A DNA stretch of 64,000 nt from Gemmatimonadota bacterium (lineage in GTDB: Bacteria; Gemmatimonadota; Gemmatimonadetes; Longimicrobiales; Gaopeijiaceae), in NCBI GenBank assembly GCA_028873595.1, contig JAPPOV010000028.1, forward strand, positions 26,978 through 90,977, in the 5' to 3' direction. Both the position numbers and the translations under genes were made by a program. Shown one piece after another: positions 25,584-34,827 of this stretch. The notes below the pieces were generated by a model that was given only the letters and a program-made list of their open reading frames with translations, was not told where the DNA came from and ran no database searches. Each line of letters begins with the position of its first letter. The first letter of the stretch is position 1.

Positions 25584-28267
25584 TACCGGGCCGAAAATGC
25601 CCTCCACTCTTCCGCATCGAGCGAAATCAGGTTCGCGAAGAGCCGATAAGCTCCCGGGACCTGCCCCGCCCACTGGCGAAAGAAGGAGAGCGCTGAGTAG
25701 ACGAAGACACCGTTTCCTACAGACGTCGCCAACATTGAACCGTGACGCGGTTCCTCACCCGGATCATTCAACTCCAGAAGGGGCGTGTACCGATCGTCCC
25801 ACGCCGAGGCGAAGTACAGCCCACGCTCCTGAACCCAGCCGTCGAAGTCGGCGGCAGAGATCCGATTCGGAGACGCGAACATGGGGGCATCCGGATGCAG
25901 CATGCGCACCGGGACAGTTTCGTCCGAAACCCGAGGCGACCCCCGACCAACCGTCATTTCCCAGGGCGTGAGACTCCCGAGCGGACCACGGTTGTACTGC
26001 ACGACAACTACGCCGCCCGAGCGGACGAAGTCGAGAAGCTGCGCGGACGCGGCCTGCACGTCGGGGCGTGTCTCGTACGCACGCACACCAAGCACGATCG
26101 TCGTGAAACCATCGAAATCACCATCGCGTACCCGTGCCTCGTCGAGCATCTCTATCGCCGCACCCATTTGCCGGATGGCTTCGGGCCCGTCGTCTCCCGA
26201 ACCCATGATGTACCCGACACGAACACCTTCACGGACCTCTACCGGGACCACCGAGACCGTCGCCTCAGCATCGGTATACAGGGCCGTGCGTTCGATGTGC
26301 TCGTAGTCGATGAGCGCGTATCCCTCGTCGTACACGCGACCTTCGTCGGTCCGAGCCACGACCTCGAAGGTGTGCCGCCCGGAAGCCAAAGCTCCGTCTG
26401 GCCGGACCTGGAAGGTCATCGACCGCTCAGCGCCGGCCTCGTCCAACGCATAGCGTTGCGATCCTGGGGTAACCGTCCATCCGGTCGGTGCAGACATCTC
26501 CACCGAGCCGCGACTCCCCTCTTCGCCCTCCGCACGAACCACCACCGAAATGTCCTGCGCGCCCGACTTGTTTTGCGGCCATGTGACGCCCGCAGGCGCT
26601 ACTGCGACGGAGACCTCCGGGACGACCAGGACCGGCTTTTCGAACTCACCAAACGCCGGGTTAACCCCGACATAGCGCCAGTCAGCGGTGATCGTGCTAC
26701 GGCCCGAACGCTGAAGGGTGGATGCAACCGAGGCGTCGTCCGAAACGAAGCCGAACGACGCAGAGCCTCGAACGAGCTCCGGGTCGCGCGCACGCCCCCA
26801 GAGCTCCGGCTCGTCAGGCCACACGTAGCTCGCTCCATCCCGCGCCTCACGAAGAAAATACTGGCGAGACAATTCCGAAGTCTCCGAAAGCGTCACGTGG
26901 TACGTGAAGACCGCGAGGCCACCCGGCGCCAAGGTACCCTCGACGGAACGACCTTCCGACTCGACCAATTCGGCGGTCCAGGCCTCCGGAAGCGAAAGAG
27001 CGGGTTCGGGGTCGACGAGTGTGTACGGGCCGCCGTTCCACAGTTGCGCGCGGACCCTGACCGTCTGCCCGGGAACAAGGAGGTCGTCTTCAGCGCGGAC
27101 GTCGAAGGACACACCCGTTGCCGCGAAGATGGCGTGATTCGTGACATCGAGACGTGCGGTGATCGCCGTCGCAAACTCCGTATCTGCCGCGTCTCCTGCT
27201 GCGTCCTGAGCCATGCGCAGGTGTGTGCGTGCCTCGAAGAGGTGCGGAGCGACCGGCGTCGGGTCGAGGCCGAACTCATCAACCCCTGAACGGACGGCGC
27301 TTCGATATGCCTCGAGGTGTCTGCGGGCCAGGTCCGCCTCGCCGGCAGGAAGGCCCGAAGTAATGCCGACCAGCGTGGTGTCGATCCCGGCGAAGATCTC
27401 CTGCTCGTCAGGACCGACGCGACTCTCAACCAGAATCACGCCGGTCATGCGTGGGCCGGGAGGCTGGGCCGCACCCATATCCTGAGATCGGTGCTGGCTG
27501 CGGCTCTCCATCGAAAGCTGGAGGAGAGAGCGGCCGAGGAGCGGATCATGCACTCCGGTCGGAATGTCGAGCGACCCGTCATCCATCGTGTTCTCAGGAA
27601 GGAAACGTCGGCGCGAGGTCTGGTACAGCTTCGATGGGGCCCACACCTCTACACCCTGCTGAAGCTGCTCGGGAAAACGCGTCGGATCTCCTGCGGCAGC
27701 GAACGCCTCACGCGCCATGATGCCGGCGGCCTGATGCTGACCGTGACCGTCCGAGGGTGTTCCGCTGAAGACAGATACAATCACGTGAGGGCGGAAGGAC
27801 CGGACGACCCACACGACGTCGGACAGGAGCTCCTCACGTGGCCAGAACGATAGAGCCTCCTCGGCGCTCTTCGAGTAACCGTAGTCGAAGGCACGGGTGA
27901 AGAACTGCTGCCCACCGTCGAGCTCACGCGCGGCAAGAAGCTCACCCGTACGAACAATGCCGAGGCCTTCCCATAGCTCTGGCCCGATCAGATTCTGCCC
28001 TCCGTCGCCACGTGTCAGCGCCAGATAAGCCGTCTCGGCACCCTGCCCGCGAGCGAGTGTCGTCAACAAACTGGTGTCTTCGTCGTCGGGGTGGGCGGCA
28101 ATCATCAGCACGCGCTTGACCCCGTCCATCTGCCGTAGCAGCAGGCCCGTCGCAACGGTGCCCGTGCCTTCAAGGCGCTGGGCTTCGATCGGTGCAACGA
28201 GTACGCAAAGACCGAAAAGAACGGTGGCCGCAGACGAGCGAATCGTCCGAATATCGAATGACGTCAT
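25583..28267 (-). CDS. PIG-L family deacetylase with long C-terminal extracellular region
   Basis: Zinc-dependent N-acyl-glycosamine deacetylase family. From the ATG at 28267 the 894-residue product has a signal peptide ending near APIEAQ, then the PIG-L domain: MIAAHPDDEDTSLLTTLARG (HPDDE zinc motif), YLALTRGDGGQNLIG and DGHGQHQAAGIMAREAF with the second zinc-binding histidine. The last 550 residues include Ig-like beta domains (about 380-620) and a ThuA-like glutamine-amidotransferase-fold end with RDGDFDGFTTIVLGVRAYE and SGGVVVVQYNRG. The combination suggests an exported enzyme acting on sugar-linked substrates. It is coupled to the downstream solute-binding lipoprotein. Confidence 0.88.
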   Translation of the reverse strand: MTSFDIRTIRSSAATVLFGLCVLVAPIEAQRLEGTGTVATGLLLRQMDGVKRVLMIAAHPDDEDTSLLTTLARGQGAETAYLALTRGDGGQNLIGPELWEGLGIVRTGELLAARELDGGQQFFTRAFDYGYSKSAEEALSFWPREELLSDVVWVVRSFRPHVIVSVFSGTPSDGHGQHQAAGIMAREAFAAAGDPTRFPEQLQQGVEVWAPSKLYQTSRRRFLPENTMDDGSLDIPTGVHDPLLGRSLLQLSMESRSQHRSQDMGAAQPPGPRMTGVILVESRVGPDEQEIFAGIDTTLVGITSGLPAGEADLARRHLEAYRSAVRSGVDEFGLDPTPVAPHLFEARTHLRMAQDAAGDAADTEFATAITARLDVTNHAIFAATGVSFDVRAEDDLLVPGQTVRVRAQLWNGGPYTLVDPEPALSLPEAWTAELVESEGRSVEGTLAPGGLAVFTYHVTLSETSELSRQYFLREARDGASYVWPDEPELWGRARDPELVRGSASFGFVSDDASVASTLQRSGRSTITADWRYVGVNPAFGEFEKPVLVVPEVSVAVAPAGVTWPQNKSGAQDISVVVRAEGEEGSRGSVEMSAPTGWTVTPGSQRYALDEAGAERSMTFQVRPDGALASGRHTFEVVARTDEGRVYDEGYALIDYEHIERTALYTDAEATVSVVPVEVREGVRVGYIMGSGDDGPEAIRQMGAAIEMLDEARVRDGDFDGFTTIVLGVRAYETRPDVQAASAQLLDFVRSGGVVVVQYNRGPLGSLTPWEMTVGRGSPRVSDETVPVRMLHPDAPMFASPNRISAADFDGWVQERGLYFASAWDDRYTPLLELNDPGEEPRHGSMLATSVGNGVFVYSALSFFRQWAGQVPGAYRLFANLISLDAEEWRAFSAR

Positions 28268-28379
28268 CCAGCACTCCAACGGGTCAATTCCCATCGTCAA
28301 GCCATGCAATCTAGAGAGGGAACTCCAGAACATGGACACCCAATGTCCGAGTTGCGCTTCCTCGATTCATCTCGACCCC

Positions 28380-29306
28380 TCACCGATGCGGCTCCCACGG
28401 AAGAGCCAGGGCAGCTGGCGCGCGAGACGTACCGACCCAGCCCGCGAGCGCCGCGAGTGTGAGTACATATGGGAGCGCCAGAAAGATCTGATATGCGATA
28501 TCGAAACCAAGTGCCTGGAGAAAGAACTGGAGCGCGGATGCGGCTCCAAAGAAGAGCGCGGCGAAGAGAACCAGCACAGGATTCCAACGTCCGAGTACGA
28601 CGACCGCGATCGCAATGAAGCCTTTGCCCGCACTCATGTTCTCAGCAAACGTGCCCGCGTGCGCCAACGCGAGATGTGCGCCCGCGATACCCGCCATCGC
28701 CCCGCCGAAAAGCGTGGCGACGAATCGAACCCTGCGGACCCGGACTCCCGCGGCTTCGGCGGCTGCCGGGGCCTCCCCGGTCGCACGTAACTCGAGCCCC
28801 CAGGCGGTGCGGAATATTACGTACCACGCGATCGGAGCCATGACATAAGCCAGATATGCGGTCGGCGCCTGAGCGAAGAACGCAGTCCCCACGATTGGGA
28901 TCTCCGAGAGACCCGGGATCGCAACCGGTGCGAGCGTCGGGAGAGAAAGCTCCGTCCCGGTCGCTCCGAATTGAGCCTGGTAGATCGCACCGGTCATACC
29001 CAGCCCCCCGATCGTGACCGCCGTTCCCGTGATGATCTGATCTGCACCGAGGCTGATGGCGAACACGGCGAAGATGAGCGCAACGAAGAGACCGGCCATG
29101 GCGCCGGCGATGATTCCAAGTCCCGCACCCTCGAATGCAAGAGCCCCGAGAGCTCCACCGAGCGCGCCCGCGATGATCGATCCCTCGAGGCCGATGTTGA
29201 TGACGCCGCTACGCTCAGTGAGCGTCTCGCCCATTGCCGCGAGGGCAAGAGGGATGCCGAGGCGGACGGCCGACTCGAGAAAGAGCACCAGCTCGACCTG
29301 ACTCAA
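28380..29306 (-). CDS. BMP-type ABC importer, permease 2
   Basis: Second membrane subunit of a nucleoside-type (BmpA/NupPQ-like) ABC importer. About nine membrane segments in 308 residues; family marks include GETLTERSGVINIGLEG near the N-terminus, ITGTAVTIGGLGMTGAIY and AIAVVVLGRWNPVLVLFAAL. The start is a TTG at 29306 that overlaps the TGA of permease 1 (29303-29305), so translation is coupled. The open frame upstream to 29540 runs through permease 1 and is rejected. Confidence 0.92.
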   Translation of the reverse strand: MSQVELVLFLESAVRLGIPLALAAMGETLTERSGVINIGLEGSIIAGALGGALGALAFEGAGLGIIAGAMAGLFVALIFAVFAISLGADQIITGTAVTIGGLGMTGAIYQAQFGATGTELSLPTLAPVAIPGLSEIPIVGTAFFAQAPTAYLAYVMAPIAWYVIFRTAWGLELRATGEAPAAAEAAGVRVRRVRFVATLFGGAMAGIAGAHLALAHAGTFAENMSAGKGFIAIAVVVLGRWNPVLVLFAALFFGAASALQFFLQALGFDIAYQIFLALPYVLTLAALAGWVGTSRAPAALALPWEPHR

Positions 29307-30370
29307 GAGTCGCCCTCCCTGATGTCGGTCACGATGCGAGCCGCACGCACACGCTCCAGGCCGAGCACGCCCAGGATCACCAGCGCTTCGACGACGTCCA
29401 CCCACGCCGACGGGATCCCGGCGTCGCGCTGCATCGCACCGGCCCCCGCCCTGAGTGAGCCGAAGAAGATCGCGGTGACAACGACGCCACCCGGACGCAG
29501 TCCGGCGAGCAGTGCGACCGCGATCGCGGTATAACCCCAACCCTCGGAAAGATTCTCGTAGAGCGCATACGTAAGGCCCGAAACCTCCACGGCACCTGCG
29601 AGACCGGCGATCGCCCCTGACGCCAGAAACGTGATGAAGATCACCCTAGAGGGCTCGATTCGACCCGCCACCGCAGCTGCCTCCGGCGATGCACCAACCG
29701 CCCGGATCTGGAATCCGAAACGGGTCCGGCGGAAAAGAACCGCCAACCCGATGGCGATGACGAGCCCCAACGCGAACCCGAGGTGCAGACGCGTACCCGG
29801 GATGAAGGATGGAAGCCGCGCTGCCTCGACGATCCGGTCGGTCTGAGGGAAGATCCCCCGCTCCTCCTGCAGCGGGCCATGCACCATCCACGCGGCCGTG
29901 TAGATCCCGACGAAATTCATGAGAATCGTCGTGATCACCTCGCCGATCCCAAGCCGCAGACGCATGAGCGTCGGAATCAGAGCCCACGCCGCACCGGCGA
30001 CGCACGACATTGCCAGCATCGCGGGGATCAGAATGAGCGTGGGAAAGCCGTCGAAGGTGAGCGCGACCCAGACACCCGCGATGGCACCGGCGTAGAGCTG
30101 TCCTTCGGCGCCGATGTTCCACACACCCGCCCGAAACGCGAGGGCCACCGCGAGTCCTGCGAAAAGCAGAGGAACGGATCGGACGAGCGTAATGGACACG
30201 AAGGTGTTCCAGCTCCCTACAGAGCCGCGCAGCATCGCCGCTCCGGCAGCCCCTGGATCGTAGCCACCTGCCAGAAGCAGCAGGCCCCCTGCGCCCAAGG
30301 TGAGCGCCACCGCCCCGAAGCCGAGGAGTGCCACCTCCCGTGCTCGCGCTGGCGCGATTCCGCCACTCAT
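29303..30370 (-). CDS. BMP-type ABC importer, permease 1
   Basis: First membrane subunit of the same importer. 355 residues with about nine membrane helices. Typical features: VALAFRAGVWNIGAEGQLYAG, GVGEVITTILMNFVG-type segment (here GIGEVITTILMNFVGIYTAAW) near 140-160 and GYTAIAVALLAGLRPGGVVV near 275-294. Its ATG overlaps the ATPase stop by four bases (ATGA at 30367-30370). Functions with permease 2 as the channel heterodimer. Confidence 0.92.
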   Translation of the reverse strand: MSGGIAPARAREVALLGFGAVALTLGAGGLLLLAGGYDPGAAGAAMLRGSVGSWNTFVSITLVRSVPLLFAGLAVALAFRAGVWNIGAEGQLYAGAIAGVWVALTFDGFPTLILIPAMLAMSCVAGAAWALIPTLMRLRLGIGEVITTILMNFVGIYTAAWMVHGPLQEERGIFPQTDRIVEAARLPSFIPGTRLHLGFALGLVIAIGLAVLFRRTRFGFQIRAVGASPEAAAVAGRIEPSRVIFITFLASGAIAGLAGAVEVSGLTYALYENLSEGWGYTAIAVALLAGLRPGGVVVTAIFFGSLRAGAGAMQRDAGIPSAWVDVVEALVILGVLGLERVRAARIVTDIREGDS

Positions 30371-31884
30371 GTGGCCTCAGCTCCACCGGAGAGCATGAGC
30401 GCACCCACGCCCTCTCGCGATCGTTCGCTCTCCGGAACGTCGACGGCCCGTCCGCGCGTCATCACCACCACGCGATCGGCCAAGCCGAGTACCTCGTCGA
30501 GATCCGTGGAGATCAACACGATGGCGAGGCCCTCCGACGCGAGCCGGGTGAGCTCTCCGTGCACGTACGCAGCCGCGGCTACGTCGAGCCCGCGAGTCGG
30601 ATTCTCAGCAACCAGCATGGGGGCTCCGAGGGCCAACTCTCGACCGATGATGACTCTCTGCTGATTCCCGCCGGATAGCGCACCGGCCAACGTCTCCGTT
30701 GAGGGCGCTGCAACGTCGAAGCGGGTACGGATGCGCTCCGCCTCTTTCTCCAAGTCCTCCCACGGCATCAGAGCACCCGTGCCAAAGCGGTCGAGGCGAC
30801 TCAGGGCAAGCGCGACATTCTCCGTGAGGTCGAAGTCGACCACGAGCCCTTCCCTCTGCCGATCCTGCGGAATGAATGCGACTTCTTCGGGCACGTGGGC
30901 CTGCCCCGCGATCGGCGCACGACGACCGGACAAGACGAGGGCCAGTTCATGCTGGCCGTTTCCTTCGACGCCGGCCACGCCGAGCACCTCTCCGGCGTGC
31001 ACCTCCAGCGTCACGTCGACGAGAGCATCATCGTGAACGTCGACAACGCGGCCCACCAGCGGTGCAGCATCCGCCACGCCCGCCGTCGTCTCGTCCCCTT
31101 TGGGGTTCCCGTGCGCCCCTCCGCTCGAGCCAGGCCGATCCTTTCGATACACTCCCACTGCGATCTCGTCGGCGACTCCGTCACCAACCATCGCCGCGAC
31201 CAGACCTCGGACGGACACGTCGGAACGCTGTGCTGACAAGACCGTCTCCCCGGTCCTTAGAACGGTCAACCGATCTGAAACCGCGAGAACCTCGTCGAGC
31301 TTGTGCGCGACCAGAGCGACAGCCTTCCCTTCTCTGGCCAGCGTTCGCAGGAGCGTGAAGAGCCCGTCCACCTCCTCGGGTGTCAGTACGGCAGTCGGCT
31401 CGTCCAGAACGAGCAACTTGGGGTCGCGCAGAAGCGTCTTGAGGATTTCGGTGCGCTGGCGATCACCAACCCCGATCGACCTGACCGGGGCATCGAGGGG
31501 CACCCAGAGGCCCGTCTGCTCGATCGTCACGTCGACGATCTGATCAATCTCCTGGAACGAGCGACCGCGAAGTCCCAGGGCGAGGTTCTCCCGTACGGTC
31601 AGCGCTGGCACGAGCGTGAAGTGCTGATGCACAAGGCCGATACCGTGGGACCAGGCGTCACGAGGGCTGCCGATCGCGGTGGGGGCACCTGCGATCTCAA
31701 TGGTACCACCGTCCGGCGCCAGGAGACCCCCGAGCACGTTCAGGAGGGTGGACTTACCCGCTCCGTTGGAGCCAATGACGCCGTGGACCTCGCCCGCATG
31801 AAGCTCCAGGCTTGCACCTGCCAACGCCCGGACGCGGCCGAACCACCGCTCAATACCACGCAGTCGGACGAGCGGGACGCTCAC
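30367..31884 (-). CDS. BMP-type ABC importer, tandem ATPase
   Basis: Energy-coupling subunit with two fused ABC domains in 505 residues. First domain: Walker A GSNGAGKSTLLNVLGG, signature-like SIGVGDRQRTEILKTLLRDP and Walker B LLVLDEPTAVLTPEE. Second domain: a degenerate Walker A (GVAGVEGNGQHELALVLSGR) with the signature ALSGGNQQRVIIGRELALG and VAENPTRGLDVAA. This asymmetry is normal for the nucleoside/sugar tandem ATPases. It starts 1 base after the binding-protein stop region and overlaps permease 1 by four bases. Confidence 0.94.
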   Translation of the reverse strand: MSVPLVRLRGIERWFGRVRALAGASLELHAGEVHGVIGSNGAGKSTLLNVLGGLLAPDGGTIEIAGAPTAIGSPRDAWSHGIGLVHQHFTLVPALTVRENLALGLRGRSFQEIDQIVDVTIEQTGLWVPLDAPVRSIGVGDRQRTEILKTLLRDPKLLVLDEPTAVLTPEEVDGLFTLLRTLAREGKAVALVAHKLDEVLAVSDRLTVLRTGETVLSAQRSDVSVRGLVAAMVGDGVADEIAVGVYRKDRPGSSGGAHGNPKGDETTAGVADAAPLVGRVVDVHDDALVDVTLEVHAGEVLGVAGVEGNGQHELALVLSGRRAPIAGQAHVPEEVAFIPQDRQREGLVVDFDLTENVALALSRLDRFGTGALMPWEDLEKEAERIRTRFDVAAPSTETLAGALSGGNQQRVIIGRELALGAPMLVAENPTRGLDVAAAAYVHGELTRLASEGLAIVLISTDLDEVLGLADRVVVMTRGRAVDVPESERSREGVGALMLSGGAEAT

Positions 31885-31885
31885 A

Positions 31886-32932
31886 CTACCGGCCTTCGAC
31901 CTCGCCCTCTACGACGATTACGCGCGGCAGGTCGACCTCTCCCTCGCGGATGGCGGACTTGGTCACCGCGACGCGCTCGATCGCCTCGGCCGGCACCCGA
32001 TCGATCAGCTCCGGATTGAACACGAAGTCGATCACATCCTGCTCGGTGTTCACATAGATCGGCGCGCCGCCAACGCCCTCGGCCTGCCAGCGACGCGCTG
32101 TACTCAGGAAGGCCTCCGGAATGCGGATCACCGCGCTTCCGAGAATCACATCCGGCGCCACAGCATTCTGGTCACCGTTCATTCCGATGGCGTACGCGAC
32201 CCGTCCGTCATCGACGACCTCACGAACGGCCTGAAAGACGGCGAAAGACGCGGCATCGAGATTGTGAATGATGACGTCTGCACCTCGACTGAGCTGGGCC
32301 ACTGTCGCTTCCTTCGCGGCGGCCACGTCGTCCCAGTCACCGGTAAATGCCTCGAGAACCTCAATACCCGGATCGACAGCGCGAACGCCGGCCTCGAACG
32401 CGCGGAACGCCCCCTCCGCTGGTGGGATCGCGACCCCGCCCACCATGCCGACAATTCGCGACTCCGTCATGTACGCGGCGGCCATGCCCGCCAGATAGGT
32501 CCCTTCCTCGAGGCGAAAAATGAGCGGGACGACATTTTCGGACACTCGGCCCCCACCGGACACGATGATCCGTACGTCCGGGAACTGCTCACCGGCCCGG
32601 ATCGCTGCGTCCTGGTACTCGTTCCCGTGGGCGAAGATGATGTCGTAGCCCGCGGAGGCATACGCGATGAAGGCCTCGTCGTATTCGGCCGGGGTTGCAG
32701 TCTGCTGGTGGCTGACCGAAGCGTCCATCGAGTCCTCGATCAGGAGCAGACCGTCGTAGGCACCGGCATACCATCCCGCATCGCTGACCGGTCCGGACGT
32801 GAGCAGAGCTGCGCGAAGCGCGCTGGACGGCTCATCCATGTCCTCACCGCACGCTCCGACTGCAGCGACACATAGAAGGGCGACGACGCAGCGGGTTCGC
32901 CATGAACGACCGTGCCCTTTGACCGAATGCAT
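31886..32932 (-). CDS. BMP-family substrate-binding lipoprotein (nucleoside type)
   Basis: Lipid-anchored receptor of the importer; the family includes PnrA/BmpA, which bind purine nucleosides. From the ATG at 32932 (348 residues) the signal peptide ends in the lipobox AVGACGED. Family marks: LLTSGPVSDAGWYAGAYDGL near 45-64, FAHGNEYQDAAIRAGEQFPDV, GMVGGVAIPPAEGAFRAFEAG near 160-180, VIHNLDAASFAVFQAVRE and YAIGMNGDQNAVAPDVILGS. First gene of the four-gene importer operon, divergent from the NSS symporter. Confidence 0.92.
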   Translation of the reverse strand: MHSVKGHGRSWRTRCVVALLCVAAVGACGEDMDEPSSALRAALLTSGPVSDAGWYAGAYDGLLLIEDSMDASVSHQQTATPAEYDEAFIAYASAGYDIIFAHGNEYQDAAIRAGEQFPDVRIIVSGGGRVSENVVPLIFRLEEGTYLAGMAAAYMTESRIVGMVGGVAIPPAEGAFRAFEAGVRAVDPGIEVLEAFTGDWDDVAAAKEATVAQLSRGADVIIHNLDAASFAVFQAVREVVDDGRVAYAIGMNGDQNAVAPDVILGSAVIRIPEAFLSTARRWQAEGVGGAPIYVNTEQDVIDFVFNPELIDRVPAEAIERVAVTKSAIREGEVDLPRVIVVEGEVEGR

Positions 32933-33081
32933 CACCGTTCGTTCCAGGCAGGAGGGAGAAGGAAGGTTGAGTAAACCGGTGTCTGTCGGAGGTTCAGCCC
33001 GCCGGATATGTTCGGGCCGCATCCCCCGCCAGGGGAAAACCTACTTGTTGCGTGACGCCACCGTTACCACCCGGAGTGTAC

Positions 33082-34467
33082 ATGACAGAGCAGCGTGGAA
33101 ACTGGACCTCCAGCGCGGGCTTCGTCCTCGCCGCCACGGGGAGTGCCATCGGGCTCGGAAACCTGTGGAAGTTTCCTTTCATCACGTGGGAAAACAACGG
33201 CGGCGCGTTCGTTCTGGTATACCTGGTCTGCATCGCCGCGGTCGGTCTACCGATCATGATGGCCGAGCTGCTCGTCGGTCGCAAAACTCAGAAAAGTGCG
33301 GTGGGTGCCCTGAAGGAAGCGGCCGGTCCGGCATGGGGCCTCGTCGGTCTCTGGGGCGTGCTCTGCGGTTTCACGCTCCTCAGCTATTACACGGTCATCG
33401 CCGGGTGGTCGCTTTTCTACTTCGTGCAGACGATCGGGTGGACCGCCAGTGGATTCCCGGCAGGTCTGGCAACGGGCGACCTGTTTGGCGAGCAGGTCTC
33501 GAACGCCCCACTGCAGCTCATGATGTCGCTCGGCTTCTCCATCGCCACGGTCTCCGTCGTCTATTTCGGAGTCCAGAGGGGCATCGAGCGAATTGCTCGC
33601 CTCTTCCTGCCGATCCTCTTCGCAATCCTGGTGCTGATGCTTGTCAGCGCCCTCGGCATGAGTGGAGCCGGAGAGGCAATCGCCTTCATCTTTCGGCCCA
33701 GCTTCAGTGAGCTCGAGCCGGTGGGCGTGTTGGAGGCGCTCGGGCACTCGTTCTTCACGCTGTCCCTCGGGATGGGCGCGATGATCACGTACGGCTCCTA
33801 TATCGCACGCAATCAATCACTCGTGAAAGCAGCCGGGACCATTGTCCTGCTCGATACGGTTATCGCGCTGGTGGCGACCGTGATCATGTTTTCCGTGATC
33901 TTCTCCGTCGCCGGCATGGCGGAGCAGGTCGGCGGCTCGACGGTCGGCATGCTCTTCATCTCACTACCCGAGCTCTTCTATACCGAGGTCCCGTTCGGAA
34001 TCATCCTCGGGCCACTCTTCTACGTCCTCGTGGCACTCGCGGCCCTGACGTCGACCATGTCGCTGCTGGAGGTGGTCACCTCCTATGTGATCGACGAGCA
34101 TGGGATTGAACGCCACAAGGCAACCGTCATGTGCGGCAGTGCGGTCTTCGTCTTCACGATCTTCGCTGCACTCTCGTTCAGCGATGTGCCGTTCCTCTCG
34201 ACCCTCGCGGTGTTCGAGGGTAAGACGGGCTGGTTCGAAACGGCGGACCACTTCGTGTCCAACTGGATGCTGCCGACTGGAGGTCTCGCGATCACGATTG
34301 CCGTCGGCTGGTTCATGACGCGCGAGCAGAGCGAGAGCGAGCTCGTGGACGAGACGACGCCCGGGTGGTTCAGCTATGGCGTATGGCGGTTCTTCATTCG
34401 CTACGTCGCCCCCGTCGCGGTTGCGGCCATCGTCATCGCGGTTCTGCGTGGGACGGATTTCAGCTGA
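33082..34467 (+). CDS. NSS-family sodium:amino-acid/neurotransmitter-type symporter
   Basis: LeuT-fold Na+-coupled transporter, usually for amino acids. From the ATG at 33082 (after CCGGAG) it has 461 residues and eleven to twelve membrane segments. The NSS signature is GFVLAATGSAIGLGNLWKFP in helix 1 (about 12-31), followed by YLVCIAAVGLPIMMAELLVG. Later marks are FFTLSLGMGAMITYGSYIA, which includes the sodium-site helix 6 region, and LAALTSTMSLLEVVTSYVID for helix 8. A terminator follows at 34484-34513. Confidence 0.93.
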   Translation: MTEQRGNWTSSAGFVLAATGSAIGLGNLWKFPFITWENNGGAFVLVYLVCIAAVGLPIMMAELLVGRKTQKSAVGALKEAAGPAWGLVGLWGVLCGFTLLSYYTVIAGWSLFYFVQTIGWTASGFPAGLATGDLFGEQVSNAPLQLMMSLGFSIATVSVVYFGVQRGIERIARLFLPILFAILVLMLVSALGMSGAGEAIAFIFRPSFSELEPVGVLEALGHSFFTLSLGMGAMITYGSYIARNQSLVKAAGTIVLLDTVIALVATVIMFSVIFSVAGMAEQVGGSTVGMLFISLPELFYTEVPFGIILGPLFYVLVALAALTSTMSLLEVVTSYVIDEHGIERHKATVMCGSAVFVFTIFAALSFSDVPFLSTLAVFEGKTGWFETADHFVSNWMLPTGGLAITIAVGWFMTREQSESELVDETTPGWFSYGVWRFFIRYVAPVAVAAIVIAVLRGTDFS

Positions 34468-34483
34468 TCCGATGACAGGATAA

Positions 34484-34513
34484 CGAGGGCGAGATTCTCG
34501 GATCTCGCCCTCG
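34484..34513 (+). terminator. Terminator of the NSS symporter gene
   Basis: Perfect 12-bp stem, CGAGGGCGAGAT (34484-34495) and ATCTCGCCCTCG (34502-34513), with a 6-base loop, 17 bases after the stop codon. Confidence 0.82.
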
Positions 34514-34790
34514 AGCGTAGCGTGAAGTCATCACGATTCGAGCAAGATCGTGATGAGCCTTCGGCTACGCTCGTGCGGCTTGGATCAAGCGACCCAGCAG
34601 CACCTCGGATTCCACATGCCTCTCGAGTAGATGAGCCAGGTCGAGCGCGCTCCCGGGCGTGAGCGTCATGCTTGTGTCGAAGCGACGTCTGCATTCCCTA
34701 CCCGTATGGTCGGCACAACCCCGCACCCGACACGACATCGCTTCATTGAAGCGCATCGAACGTCTGATCGACGTTCCCCTTGCGGCAGGG
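34514..34790. other. Intergenic region with a second hairpin
   Basis: A 9-bp stem pairs CATCACGAT (34529-34537) with ATCGTGATG (34547-34555). A minus-strand frame (34565-34807, 80 codons; inner ATG at 34669) ends just before it, with a helical tail ALDLAHLLERHVESEVLL. It has no ribosome site or family resemblance, so I do not call it a gene. The 360-base gap otherwise shows nothing supportable. Confidence 0.4.
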
Positions 34791-34816
34791 TGTTTCAGAA
34801 TTAGCATTCTGTTTCA
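34791..34816 (+). promoter_or_regulatory. Candidate operator of the TetR-type regulator
   Basis: Directly before the TetR gene, AGAAT (34797-34801) is inverted as ATTCT (34806-34810), framed by two direct copies of TGTTTCA (34791-34797 and 34810-34816). The site ends just before the Shine-Dalgarno, as expected for an autorepressor operator. Confidence 0.42.
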
Positions 34817-34827
34817 AAGGAGACGCC

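Noticed and set aside
34565..34807. 80-codon minus frame with helical tail
   Set aside because: No ribosome site, overlaps the TetR operator, and shows no family resemblance.
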